Below, in pieces: positions 33,282 to 44,452 of a stretch of DNA of 64,000 nt (positions within the stretch are counted from its first letter, which is position 1; each line of letters starts with the position of its first letter). Position numbers and translations under genes: made by a program. The notes below the pieces were generated by a model that ran no database searches, was not told the DNA's origin, and worked only from the letters and a program-made list of their open reading frames with translations. The stretch comes from Bufo bufo (Eukaryota; Chordata; Amphibia; Anura; Bufonidae), in assembly GCF_905171765.1 (NCBI RefSeq), contig NC_053390.1:518034852-518098851 (forward strand), in the 5' to 3' direction.

Positions 33282-34172
33282 AAACTGTATTTTATTGGGA
33301 TTTTATGACTGTGTCATTCTAACACATAAAAATTCTTTGATCTAAACCATTCCATTGTAGCTCTGACTGTATGTTTAGGGTCGTTGTCCTGCTAGAAGGT
33401 GAACCTCCACCCTAGTCTCAAGTTTTTTGCAGCCTCTACCAAGTTTTCCTCCAGGATTGCCCTGTATTTTGCTCCATCCATCTTCCCATGAACTCTGACC
33501 AGCTTCCCTGCTGAAAAAAATGATGGTGTGTTCAGGGTGATGTCTAGTGTTAGTTTTCAGCCACACATAGCGTTTTGCATTTAGGCTCTACATGGCTTGT
33601 GGGAAACTGAAAACTTAACTTTTTATGGCTTGCTTTCAAAAATGGCTTTCTTCTTGCCACTTTTCCATAAAGGCCAGATTTGTGGAGTACACGACTAATA
33701 GTTGTCCAGTGGACAGATTCTTTCTACCTGAGCTGTGGATCTCTGCAGCTCTTCCAGAGTGACCATGGGCCTCTTGGCTGCTTCTCTAGTTAGTGCTCTC
33801 CTTGCCTGGGCTGTCAGTTTAGGTGGATGGCCATGTCTTGGTAGGTTTGTAGTTGTGCCATACTCCTTCCATTTTCAGATGATGGATTGAACAGTGCTCT
33901 ATGAGATGTTCAGAGCTTGGGATATTTTACCTTTGGGATATTTAGCCCTTCTTTATACTTCTCCACAACTTTATCCCTGACCTATTTTGGTGTGTTCCTT
34001 GGTTTTCAATATGCTGTTTGATCACTAATGTTCACAAACCTCTGAGGCCATCACAGAACAGGTGTAGTTATACTGAGAATAACTTACCCACAGGTGGACT
34101 CCATTTACTAATTAGTTGACTTCTGAAGGCAATTGGTCACACTAGATTATCTTTAGGGGTATCAGAGTACCT
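33282..34172 (-). mobile_element. Tc1-like element, degraded
   Basis: A transposase pseudogene on the minus strand: the frame at 33375-33566 contains WLKTNTRHHPEHTIIFFSR and LLAGQRP. It continues through a series of short broken frames; further DNA blocks such as GGATGGCCATGTCTTGGTAG and CACAGGTGGACTCCATTTAC occur in order, as in a vertebrate Tc1-type family I recognise. Possible ends are AAACTGTATTTTATTGGG and TAGGGGTATCAGAGTA. No convincing TA-bounded inverted repeats. Confidence 0.6.
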
Positions 34173-34203
34173 ACCTACAGTAGTTTTTCATAGATATACA
34201 TAT

Positions 34204-34406
34204 GGCTCATGCACAGGGGCGGATTAAGTGTATCATAGGCCCGGGGATGTTTATCCATCTTGGACTCCTCTCTCCATTTGACCCAACCATCCTCCCTTTC
34301 GTGTTCCGCCCAAATTACTTTTTGTGGTATATAGTAAAGAAAAGTATACCACATATATAGTGTAACTCCCCTAGCCATACACAGTATATAGTGTTCAACA
34401 CTTCCC
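34204..34406. repeat. Interspersed repeat and short tandem units
   Basis: Contains ACAGGGGCGGATTAAGTGTA (inverse copy at 24255) and then CAGTATATAGTGT-like units. The same tandem theme resumes at 42373, showing that the L1 between landed in it. Confidence 0.55.
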
Positions 34407-36371
34407 AGAATGCAGTATTCTTTTTTTATTAAAATTTTTATTTATACATTATCAAATACAACATATAAAATCAATATCATTAGCATTACACATAACATAT
34501 ATATCTTTTCCCCTCACCAACCACCCACCCCACCCCAAAACCAAATCAATCCCATATAGGGAGAAAGAGGGGGGGGGGGGAATTATATAACCTTAAACCA
34601 TTGATTCCATATTTCTATAAAGCAATCTTTTTCCCCCTATTTTTCTTAATTATCCTTTCCATTTTTATCATTGCATTAACAGATTTCTCCCACTCACTTA
34701 CTAGGGGTTGATCTTTTGGTTCCATTTTTATAAGATAAGCAATCTTGCCTGGAATAGTAGTAGACATAGTGCTTGCTTGACTATTTTCCGTAATCTCAGA
34801 TGTATTGTACCCCCCAATATACATATCACAGGATCCCCATATATCCGTACTCCTAAAACTTTTTTAATAATCCCTGCTATGTCTAACCAATACCTAAACA
34901 GTTTGGGGTATCTCCAAACTATATGTACTAAGCCTGCCCGTTCTTCCCTACATCTCGGGCATTCATCTGTCGCTCTTAAACCCAATCTTTTCAGCATTAA
35001 CGGTGTGCGATGTAACCTATGAATAAGAAAAAACTGGAAAACCCTATGTGAGGCCCTTGACGACACAAGAGACCCACTATTCAAAACATCATCCCATTTC
35101 TCATTCGATAGATCTTCAATATATTTTTTCAATTTCTCATTAGCTAATATTTTAATCCTTGTTTGTACTACCTTTATCAATAATTTGTATCTCCTAGAGA
35201 TACTACCTTTAACCTTTCCATCCCTGAGAAACCGATCGACCCCTTCCGAAGAGGCTCTTTTATATATCTCTGAATTGGTTGCTAAATTATTGCGTCCCTA
35301 ATTTGTAAATATTTAAAATAATCCATTTTTAATAATCCCTAATCAAAATCTCAAAATCATTCAATTTATCCGCATCAAAAATATGATATAACAAACTTAT
35401 ACCTCTATTCTCCCAATTTACACATCTGAATTTCACTCAAATTTATATTATTTCATATTGGAGTGCATTTTAAATAACCCTTAATACCCATAATTTTTTT
35501 TACCTCTCTCCAAATATAATACATAAGATTTAATATTTGATTATCAGTGCTCCTATTCCCCAATAAACCTAACTCTAATATTTCCATTAAACTACTTTGC
35601 TTAGTCTTAATCCCCATTGGTATTAAATACCCTCTCATAAGTGAGCTTACTTCATTCTCTTTAATATGACAAAACTGTGATGCCAAAAAGTATAAAAAGC
35701 TATTTGGAAGAGATAACCCCTCTTCCTTAACGGGTAACTGAAGTATTTATTTTTTTAGTCTAGATACTCCCCCTTTCCAAATAAACTCACTCATTAATTT
35801 ATCTAACATCCCAAAGATCTTTTTTGGCAATACAATCGGGGCATTCTGCAATATAAACAAAATCTTGGGGAGAAGGACCATCTTTATCAAATTAATTTGA
35901 CCCATCATTGATAGTGGCAATCTCCTCCAAATATGAATCTTCTTTCTCATTTCCTTCAAAAGAGGAACAACATTTATCTTTACATAATCCTCCACCTTTC
36001 TTGAAATATTTATCCCTAAATATTTAAAACTACTTCCTTTATCTACTATGTGAACACCAAAACTCTTGTTCAATTCACCCTCCCCTAGTAACATCAAATG
36101 TGATATTCGAACTTATCTATTATACTAATTATGTTACCTAAATCCACCTCAGTGTTACCCAAATATATCAAAATATCATCCGCGTATAAATTATTATTAT
36201 TTTTTTATGATGATTTTTTGGAATCCCACAAAATCATCACTTTCGCGAATTATGTTAGCTAATGGCTCTATAGCAATTGCAAAGAGCAACGGTGATAGGG
36301 GACATTCCTGCCTAGTGCTCCTCGAAAAGGCAAAGGGCAGGGACGTAACCCCATCCACCGATACTCTAGGA

Positions 36372-36681
36372 CAGTGATGGTGAACCTTTTAGAGACCGAG
36401 TGCCCAAACTGCAACCCAAAACCCACTTATTTATCACAAGGTGCCAACACAGCAATTTACCCTGAATAATACAGTCCAATATAGTGCATCTTCCATGTAC
36501 TTTATCACTTAGCTATAATAGTTACATTCAGTGCGCTGCCTGTGCTGTTCATAGTGCGCCCTGCGCTGATGAATGACAGGAAAAGTCTAAGGCATATTAG
36601 ACTTTTTCCAGGGCGTGGGTGCCCACAGGGAGGGCTCTGAGTGCCACCTCTGGCACCCGTGCCATAGGTTCGCCACCACTG
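36372..36681. mobile_element. hAT MITE with 8-bp duplication, inside L1
   Basis: 310 bp, ends CAGTGATGGTGAACCTTTT and AGGTTCGCCACCACTG, flanked by CTCTAGGA at 36364-36371 and 36682-36689. An 8-bp duplication plus CAGTG ends define hAT. Non-coding. A truncated relative is at 42559-42652. Confidence 0.93.
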
Positions 36682-38091
36682 CTCTAGGATAAGAATATAT
36701 TAATTTAATCCAATTTATAAAGCATTCTCCAAAACCGAAACATCTAAGAACCTCCCACAGATAATCCCATTCTATACATTCAAATGCCTTAGTTGCATCT
36801 AAAGACAGTATACCTTTTTTTGTATCTTTGTTTATTTCCTTCAATATTAATAAACAACCTTATAATATTGGAATTGATCAGTCTTCCTGGGATGAAACCT
36901 GTTTGATCTTCATTTATCAAAGTTTTTATTATTTTCGATGATCTATCCGCTAGAACCTTCACAAGTATTTTTATATCAGTATTCAACAGAGATATAGGTC
37001 TATATGACTCTGTTTTCAATTTATCTTTACCCTCTTTAGGGATCAAAACTATAATAGCTTCATCCATTGAGTCTGAAAGTTTTTCTGTCATCCTAGCCTC
37101 ACACAGGGTTTCCCTTAATTCTGGCAAAAGTGTCTGACCAAGATCCTTATATATCTCAAATGGTAGAGCATCTCCTCCTGGATTTCAGAGCTCATTCTAA
37201 CTCTTCCAGCTGTAATTCTTTATCCAATTGATCTTTTTTTTTTTTTTTGTTCATTTTTAAAGGGAACCTTATTAAAATATTGACATAATTCCTCTTTTTC
37301 ATAATGTATTTTGCATTTATATAGTTCTTGATAATAAACACGAAACACCTCACTTATCTGTTCCAGGGTTTTTACATCTGTCCCTTATTATTTTTATTAC
37401 CCCAATCCAGGATTTTTTCCGTAGATTTTTTACTATATTAGCCAGAGTCATTCCCACTTTCTGACTCTCCGAAAAAACATGATCCCCTGGAAAAACAGTG
37501 CTGTTTGAGATTTTTCCATGTATATATCTTTAACCTTCTCTTGTTCCTCTTCCCATTTTTTCAACCTTTCCACTGAGGGGTCAACCACACAATTCACTCT
37601 TGCTACCTCTAGTTCCTGCTCTGCCATCTTAATTTTTTCTCTTTTTTTTTTTTTTAGATAGTTCACCTTTTTTAATAAAATTCCTCTCAGAAAAGCTTTT
37701 GCCGCATTCCAAACCACCTGCTTATTAGCTGAATCTTTATTAACCTCAAAAAAGACCTGCAATTCTTTTTTTATTTCTTCCTTGTCTTCTATCAAAGTTA
37801 ACCAGTGTGGATTAAATTTAATCAATGAATACCTCTGACTGGTCATAAGCTCCACTTCCATAACCAAGGTGTAGTGATCTGAGAGGGCCATAGGAACATA
37901 CTTTATTTTTATTTTATTTTTCCCCATTAATTTACTATTTCCCCAAATCATATAAATTCTTCACAAGGTCTGATGTGTTTTTGAATAGCAAGAGTAAGTT
38001 CTTTCCTCCGGATATGCCAAATATCAACCCTATCAAACTCTGTTATTAAATTAGCCAGGTTATTATTACAAAGTACATTTTTACTATTATA

Positions 38092-39654
38092 CACTGCGTG
38101 CAGAATTATTAGGCAAATGAGTATTTTGACCAAATCATCCTCTTTATGCATGTTGTCTTACTCCAAGCTGTATAGGCTCGAAAGCCTACTACCAATTAAG
38201 CATATTAGGTGATGTGCATCTCTGTAATGAGAAGGGGTGTGGTCTAATGACATCAACACCCTATATTAGGTGTGCATAATTATTAGGCAACTTCCTTTCC
38301 TTTGGCAAAATGGGTCAAAAGAAGGACTTGACAGGCTCAGAAAAGTCAAAAATAGTGAGATATCTTGCAGAGGGATGCAGCACTCCTAAAATTGCAAAGC
38401 TTCTGAAGCGTGATCATCGAACAATCAAGCGTTTCATTCAAAATAGTCAACAGGGTCGCAAGAAGCGTGTGGAAAAACCAAGGCGCAAAATAACTGCCCA
38501 TGAACTGAGAAAAGTCAAGCGTGCAGCTGCCAAGATTCCACTTGCCACCAGTTTGGCCATATTTCAGAGCTGCAACATCACTGGAGTGCCCAAAAGCACA
38601 AGGTGTGCAATACTCAGAGACATGGCCAAGGTAAGAAAGGCTGAAAGACGACCACCACTGAACAAGACACACAAGCTGAAACGTCAAGACTGGGCCAAGA
38701 AATATCTCAAGACTGATTTTTCTAAGGTTTTATGGACTGATGAAATGAGAGTGAGTCTTGATGGGCCAGATGGATGGGCCCATGGCTGGATTGGTAAAGG
38801 GCAGAGAGCTCCAGTCTGACTCAGACGCCAGCAAGGTGGAGGTGGAGTACTGGTTTGGGCTGGTATCATCAAAGATGAGCTTGTGGGGCCTTTTCGGGTT
38901 GAGGATGGAGTCAAGCTCAACTCCCAGTCCTACTGCCAGTTTCTGGAAGACACCTTCTTCAAGCAGTGGTACAGGAAGAAGTCTGCATCCTTCAAGAAAA
39001 ACATGATTTTCATGCAGGACAATGCTCCATCACACGCGTCCAAGTACTCCACAGCGTGGCTGGCAAGAAAGGGTATAAAAGAAGAAAATCTAATGACATG
39101 GCCTCCTTGTTCACCTGATCTGAACCCCATTGAGAACCTGTGGTCCATCATCAAATGTGAGATTTACAAGGAGGGAAAACAGTACACCTCTCTGAACAGT
39201 GTCTGGGAGGCTGTGGTTGCTGCTGCACGCAATGTTGATGGTGAACAGATCAAAACACTGACAGAATCCATGGATGGCAGGCTTTTGAGTGTCCTTGCAA
39301 AGAAAGGTGGCTATATTGGTCACTGATTTGTTTTTGTTTTGTTTTTGAATGTCAGAAATGTATATTTGTGAATGTTGAGATGTTATATTGGTTTCACTGG
39401 TAAAAATAAATAATTGAAATGGGTATATATTTGTTTTTTGTTAAGTTGCCTAATAATTATGCACAGTAATAGTCACCTGCACACACAGATATCCCCCTAA
39501 AATAGCTAAAACTAAAAACAAACTAAAAACTACTTCCAAAAATATTCAGCTTTGATATTAATGAGTTTTTTGGGTTCATTGAGAACATGGTTGTTGTTCA
39601 ATAATAAAATGAATCCTCAAAAATACAACTTGCCTAATAATTCTGCACTCCCTG
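38092..39654 (+). mobile_element. Nearly intact Tc1/mariner (DD37E) inside L1
   Basis: 1563 bp between TA at 38090-38091 and 39655-39656. Ends: CACTGCGTGCAGAATTATTA and the inverted TAATAATTCTGCACTCCCTG. Secondary copies of the terminal motif (GTGCATAATTATTAGGCAA near 38271; TTGCCTAATAATTATGCAC near 39445) give the inner end of each ~200-bp inverted repeat. Inserted in the L1 endonuclease region, so younger than the L1. Confidence 0.95.
38310..39326 (+). pseudogene. DD37E transposase with a single TGA
   Basis: A 338-codon frame, from MGQKKDLTGSEKSKIV to LAKKGGYIGH, uninterrupted except for TGA at codon 170 (38817-38819), where CGA arginine is likely. It has a paired helix-turn-helix N-terminal half (residues ~1-110, PKIAKLLKRDHRTIK), then catalytic D144 (LWTDEMRV), D237 (FMQDNAPSH) and E275 (LNPIENLW). 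There are 37 residues between the last two, three more than in classical Tc1. The GGGGVLVWAGI motif follows the stop. Length and C-terminus look complete. This is the transposase closest to intact in the window. Confidence 0.93.
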
Positions 39655-40274
39655 TATAGTCTATCCTTGCTTGAATCCATAATTGCATTATAATCTCCTA
39701 CTGTAATCAAAATGCAGTCTTGCCTATCTAACATATACCTATGTAATTCATAAATCACATCTGGTTTATATGGAGGTGGAATTTAAATATTTGCAATTAC
39801 CATCTGTACATTCTTAATATTACATTGTAAGAAGAGATACCTGCCGCTGTCATCTGCCTTACATGCCATATGTTCAAAATTAAGTTTATTATGGACCAAA
39901 ATTGATACCCCCCTAGAGTATGATGTATATATAGCATGGTACCAAGCCCCTATCCATCTCTTCTCCACCTACCTTAGGGAGTCCCTATCCAAACGTGTTT
40001 CTTGTAAGCAGATGACGGCTGGCATGTATCCCCTCAACCATTCAAAAACAGCAAACCTTTTTAGTCTCTCTCTTAAACCCCTTACATTAAGCGATAGAAC
40101 TCTCATTATTCAGGGGGGGGGGGGCAAAGAAAAAAAAAAAGGTTCGTTCTCTCTTTTCCTAAAACACCCCATCTACCTCCCCTCCCCCATGCAGCTCACC
40201 TATGCGAAACAGACAAAGCCCCTAAACCTCGCATATTCCACCCTTCCCCCCTCGCATTTTATTTTATAACACCT

Positions 40275-40570
40275 CACAAGCCATTTATATCTGCCCAATC
40301 AATTACTTCTTCAGGAAACTGAAATTTAACAGGGAAAAGCAAACTATACTTCAGACCAGCTAATCTCAACCTCTTTTTTATTTCCATATATTACGCTCAT
40401 TGGTAGCCACTGAATAATCCAGATAGAAATTTATCTTCTTTCCCTCAATCTGGAATTTATCAGAAGTTCTAGATTCTAACAAAATAGCATCCCGATCTTT
40501 GGAGAGAAGGAACTTAACCAAAATTTGTCTTGAGTGAGCCCCTGGTATACTCTTTTTACTGAAGATCCTA
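40275..40570 (-). pseudogene. ORF1: L1 ORF1 C-terminal remnant
   Basis: The minus strand encodes RQILVKFLLSKDRDAIL, FQIEGKKINFYLDYS and, after a frameshift at about 40395, SLLFPVKFQFPEEVIDWADI. This is the RNA-binding and C-terminal domain order of L1 ORF1 proteins. The upstream part is cut by the Tc1 fragment at 40577. Confidence 0.75.
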
Positions 40571-40576
40571 TGGTAG

Positions 40577-41522
40577 TGAATCTACGATACGTAAAACACT
40601 GAACAAGAATGGATTTCATGGGAGGATACCACAGAGGAAGCCACTGCTGTCCAAAAAAAAACATTGCTGCACGTTTACAGTTTGCACAAGAGCACCTGGA
40701 TGTTCCACAGCAGTACTGGCAAAATATTCTGTGGACAGATGAAACCAAAGTTGAGTTGTTTGGAAGAAACACACAACACTATGTGTGGAGAAAAAGAGGC
40801 ACAGCACACCAACATCAAAACCTCATCCCAACTGTGAAGTATGGTGGTGGGGGCATCATGGTTTGGGGCTGCTTTGCTGCGTCAGGGCCTGGACGGATTG
40901 CTATCATCGAAGGAAAAATGAATTCCCAAGTTTATCAAGACATTTTGCATGAGAACGTAAGGCCATCTGTCCACCAGCTGAAGCTCAACAGAAGATGGGT
41001 GTTGCAACAGGACAACGACCCAAAGCATAGACGTAAATCAACAACAGAATGGCTTAAACAAAAGAAAATACGCCTTCTGGAGTGGCCCAGTCAGAGTCCT
41101 GACCTCAACTCGATTGAGATGCTGTGGCATGACCTCAAGAAAGCGATTCACACCAGACATCCCAAGAATATTGCTGAACTGAAACAGTTCTGTATAGAAG
41201 AATTGTCAAGAATTACTCCTGACGTTGTGCACGTCTGATCTGCAACTACAGGAAATGTTTGGTTGAAGTTATTGCTGCCAAAGGAGGTTCAACCAGTTAT
41301 TAAATCCAACGGTTCACATACTTTTTCCACCTGCACTGTAAATGTTTACATGGTGTGTTCAATAAAAACATGGTAACATTTAATTCTTTGTGTGTTATTA
41401 GTTTAAGCAGACTGTGATTGTCTATTGTTGTGACTTAGATGAAGATCAGATCACATTTTATGACCAATTTGTGCAGAAATCCATATCATTCCAAAGGGTT
41501 CACATACTTTTTCTTGCAACTG
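40577..41522 (+). mobile_element. 5'-truncated Tc1 inside L1
   Basis: Same family as 18617-20235: the right end TTTTTCTTGCAACTG is followed by TA at 41523-41524, and the left inverted repeat plus the transposase N-terminal half are missing. Left junction near 40577. Confidence 0.88.
40609..41238 (+). pseudogene. Tc1 transposase catalytic half (DD34E)
   Basis: An open frame over most of the catalytic domain: QYWQNILWTDETKVELFG, GGGGIMVWGCFAAS, WVLQQDNDPKH and [12 protein letters not shown], with 34 residues between the second Asp and Glu. The DNA-binding half is absent upstream. A one-base loss near 41224 turns the end into VVHV and a stop, while the normal tail (VIAAKGGSTSY) remains in another frame. 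Less damaged than the relative at 18996 but incomplete. Confidence 0.88.
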
Positions 41523-41527
41523 TATAT

Positions 41528-42358
41528 CACCAGTTTAATCTTCCCTTCTCACATCACATAAAGTCAAAGTTAGTAGGTGAAGGAAAAAAAGGAAAAATGA
41601 GAAACAAAATAGGTCTTAACCAGGAGTTACCCCAGTTCATCAATAAAGGATTATCATGAAGGGTAAGTAATTTTCAATAGTTTTTTTTTTCCTTCTTCCT
41701 TTTCCCCCTTTCTTTTCTTCTCTCCTTTCTTTCCTCCCTTGTTTGCCATTTTCTTATCCTTTCCTTTTCATTCTCTTCCTTTTTAAACGTAATTCAGTCT
41801 TCTTTCAAGTAACCCCACCTGCGACAAAATACCAAGGTTAGCAGACAGGAATTAGAGACGTGGCAGGCTATTAGATCAGTGCTTTAGTGGAGGGTTAGCA
41901 TAAAGGAAGCAATGGGGGGGACGTATTGTCAGCATTCAAATAAGTGTCCACAACCCTCCTTCCCTTATACAGTCCTGGAGGAAACACTTTCCAACCACCT
42001 CCTCCAACAGGTTATCTTCTCCTCTCCCTCCAATGCAAGCACATCCACCCCCGACACAACACAGTGTCCCGCTCACCACTCTCCACCGTCCTTGACCTCC
42101 GCAGCTCTTAGGAGAGTTCGGCACCCTGCCACTTCTATCTGCCACAATCTCAGACTGACGGGATGCAACCGGACAACCCTCATCCCACACCGCAGATCCT
42201 CTGGGCCATCCCCCTCTTATGCTGCCTCAGCGCGCGGGGGCTCTCAGCTTTCTGGCGTCTCAGTGTGCACACATGGCCAACGCACTCCACCTAAGATAGC
42301 GAGGGGGCTGGAGCTTAGCATCAAACATCAGACACTCTCATGCCCGTAATCGAAATGC
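41528..42358 (-). other. Probable L1 5' region
   Basis: Pyrimidine-rich on the plus strand to 41800, then a GC-richer segment with a 145-residue plus-strand frame (41912-42349) that has no motif. Being inside the 14-bp duplication, it should be L1 5' UTR and ORF1 upstream sequence. I see no ORF1 N-terminal coding match. Confidence 0.45.
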
Positions 42359-42372
42359 AGAATGCAGTATTC

Positions 42373-42558
42373 AGTATAAGATCCCACAGTCTAGAGTATA
42401 TAACACCCCACAAGATATAGTATAACACCCAACAGTAGATTGTATAAAGTATAAAACCCGCAGCTCCTCATAGTATATAGTAAACACCCCACAGTATGCA
42501 GTATACACTATAACACCCACAGTATACAGTATAACACCCCACAGTATACAGTTTATAC
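42373..42558. repeat. Minisatellite, CCCCACAGTATA units
   Basis: About eight diverged units of roughly 20 bp (CAGTATATAACACCCCACAG theme). The same theme flanks the other side of the L1 at 34370-34406. Confidence 0.75.
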
Positions 42559-42652
42559 CAGTGACGGAGAACCTTTTAGAGACCGAGTGCCCAAGCTGCA
42601 ACCCAAAAACCATTTAATTATCGCAAAGTGCCAACAGGGCAATTTAACCTGA
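42559..42652. mobile_element. hAT MITE fragment
   Basis: CAGTGACGGAGAACCTTTTA and following match the first ~95 bp of the hAT MITE at 36372. Cut at about 42652 by the next repeat. Confidence 0.85.
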
Positions 42653-42842
42653 ATAGGGATGAGCAAATTTGTGTTTTACAAGTTCGAGTTCGGGGTTCGG
42701 GTTTTATTACAATTCCGTGATGGATTCAGTTACCACGGGCCATAACGGAATTCTATGATGGAATGCATTATGGAATGCCTTTAAGAGGCATTCTGTTTTG
42801 CATTCCGTCACAATAGAAGTCTATGGGCCGCATAACGGAAAC
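42653..42842. repeat. Interspersed repeat (GGGATGAGCAAATTT type)
   Basis: Starts GGGATGAGCAAATTTGTG, with an internal inverted pair CATAACGGAATTC / GAATGCATTATGGAATGCC. A similar start (GAGATGAGCGAATTTATC) is at 57972. Confidence 0.45.
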
Positions 42843-43532
42843 CATGGAGGTCATGTTCTATGGACTCAAGAGGAGAAGGACCATCCAGCTTGTTATCAGC
42901 GCACAGTTCAAAAGCCGGCATCTGTGATAGGATGGGGTTGCATTAGTGCCTATGGCGTGGGCAGCTTACACAACTGGAAAGTTGTTATCAATGCTGAAAA
43001 GTATATAGAGGTTTTAGAACAACATATCTTCCCATCCAGACAATGTCTCTTTCAGGGAAGGTCTCACATATTTCAGGAAGACAAAGCTAAACCAAATACT
43101 GCATCCTTCATAAGACCATGGCTTCATAGAAGAGTCCAGGTGCTGAACTGGTCTGCCTGCAGTCTAGACCTTTAACCAATAGAAAACATTTGGCTCATCA
43201 TGAAACAAAAAATCTTGCCAAGAAGACCTGGCAGTGTAGAACAGCTAGTATCCTACATCAGAAAAGAATAGGACAATATTCCTCTCCCTAAACTCCAGCA
43301 ATTGGTCTCCTCACTTCCCAGACATTTACAACTGCTGTTAAAAGAAGATGAGTTTCTACACAATGGTAGACATGATCCTGTGCAAACTTTTTTGAGATGC
43401 ATTGCTGCCATCAATTTCTAAATGAGTTTTTTTCATGAAATGATAAAACAGCTCATGTTCTAATATTTGTGTTCTATGATCTATTGTTGATAAAATATGG
43501 GTATATGAGATTTGCAAATCATTACATTCTGT
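42843..43532 (+). pseudogene. Tc1-like transposase, C-terminal two-thirds
   Basis: A plus-strand frame from about 42843: [20 protein letters not shown], then [31 protein letters not shown]-stop-PIENIW. The second catalytic Asp is retained as FQED, but the downstream histidine is Asn and a TAA (43173-43175) sits just before PIEN. The tail continues QQLVSSLPRHLQ to AAINF. The N-terminus, first Asp and left repeat are missing. Inactive. Confidence 0.8.
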
Positions 43533-43539
43533 TTCTATT

Positions 43540-43796
43540 CATAATAATAATCTCTATATAGCGCCAACATATTCCGCAGCACTTTGCAATTCAGGGGTTC
43601 ATGTAAATAACATAGCAACAGACAAGTCAATAGTTACAACAAGAGGAATGAGGACCCTGCTCACAAGAGCTTACAATCAATGAGGGGAAAGGGGTGACAC
43701 AAAAGGTAAAAGTGCTTGTTTTGTACAATGGTCCAGCCATCTTGGGAAAATAGGGGAGTAGATATAAAGCTGCATGAGCCAGTCACTATCACGACC
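43540..43796. repeat. Interspersed repeat, left part (split by gypsy 3)
   Basis: Contains TATATAGCGCCAACATATTC and CGCAGCACTTTGCAATTC, a sequence I associate with a common amphibian repeat. It stops at GTCAC next to the gypsy LTR; a plausible continuation is at 49276. Confidence 0.5.
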
Positions 43797-44452
43797 GGCG
43801 TGCCGATCACATACGTGACGCAAAGGGAGGGAAAAGGGAAGGCCCTGTCCAAGGGAAAAGGAAAGGTGGTGACCCCTAACTCACCTTGAGGCTGGCACCT
43901 GACTGCCCTGACGTCCCTAGACGGGTTTCTCACCCGTACGCCGATCACGTGCCTAAACCCTGGCTTTCCCTAAGATGAGCCCTAAGTAGTGAATAAGGCG
44001 GTGGAGACACTAGTCCTCACCACTAACACTAAAGTAAAACACCAAGGAGAGGACAGACAATACAGACAAAACATATAATCCCAGGTGGGCGACAACAGCG
44101 GACGACAAAAGCCCAACAGGGATCCGGAGGGTAACGCTCTGGAACAACAACCAGGAATCATAGCTACACAGCTCCAGTGGGTCAGTATAGAAGTCCAGGC
44201 AGGAAGCTCTATATCTGGCAACCAGAGAAGTGGGAGGGAGAATATAAGGAGTTTGGGAGTGACGGACAAGAAACAGCTGAGGAGAAGAAACTACGGATCC
44301 CTGAGTGAGACAAAAAGGACTGCAAGGCAAACACAGAAAGCTATCATTAAGAAGCAGCGCAATCTTAAGACATAGAGCGCGCAGCCACCCGCTGCGACTT
44401 CCTGACCCCGGGTATAACGGAGTCAGACATGGCTCTTGACACCCTCGTGACA
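43797..44452 (-). repeat. 3' LTR of gypsy 3
   Basis: 656 bp from TATCACGACC (a G-to-A change from TGTCACG) to CTCGTGACA. Next to it is the polypurine tract (element sense GGAAAGGGGGATAC). TATA-like box (minus) at 44241-44248 and leader-pairing motif at 44210-44219. Confidence 0.9.

Larger units (their letters stand above)
34615..40106 (-). pseudogene. ORF2: L1 ORF2 (endonuclease, RT), broken and interrupted
   Basis: ORF2 nicks the target and reverse-transcribes the RNA. It starts at 40106 with MRVLSLNVRGLRERLKRF, the typical L1 endonuclease start. Endonuclease motifs follow: ICLQETRLDRD, SRGVSILVHNK and TVGDYNAIMDSS (39576-40106, two in-frame stops). The Tc1 interrupts. RT motifs resume: AIIVLIPKEGKD...SYRPISLLN, DQTGFIPGR, LSLDATKAFECIEWDYL, then after the hAT MITE ECPLSPLLFAIAIEPLA and LYADDILIYL (YADD at 36175-36186), and KYLGINI. 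The C-terminal CPRCREERAGLVHIVW block is at about 34900-34960. Many frameshifts, but the RT active site is present. Confidence 0.92.
34421..42358 (-). mobile_element. L1-clade LINE with 14-bp target duplication
   Basis: Flanked by identical AGAATGCAGTATTC at 34407-34420 and 42359-42372. The 3' tail is the T-run at 34421 (poly-A on the minus strand). In element order: a probable GC-rich 5' region (about 42350-41800), ORF1 remnant, ORF2 with endonuclease, RT and C-terminal domain. Three later insertions interrupt it: a Tc1 fragment (40577-41522), a DD37E Tc1 (38092-39654) and a hAT MITE (36372-36681). Without them it is about 5.1 kb. Confidence 0.93.

Noticed and set aside
41912..42349. 145-residue serine/proline-rich frame
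   Set aside because: Lies in the presumed 5' region of the L1, on the opposite strand, with no recognisable domain; compositional.
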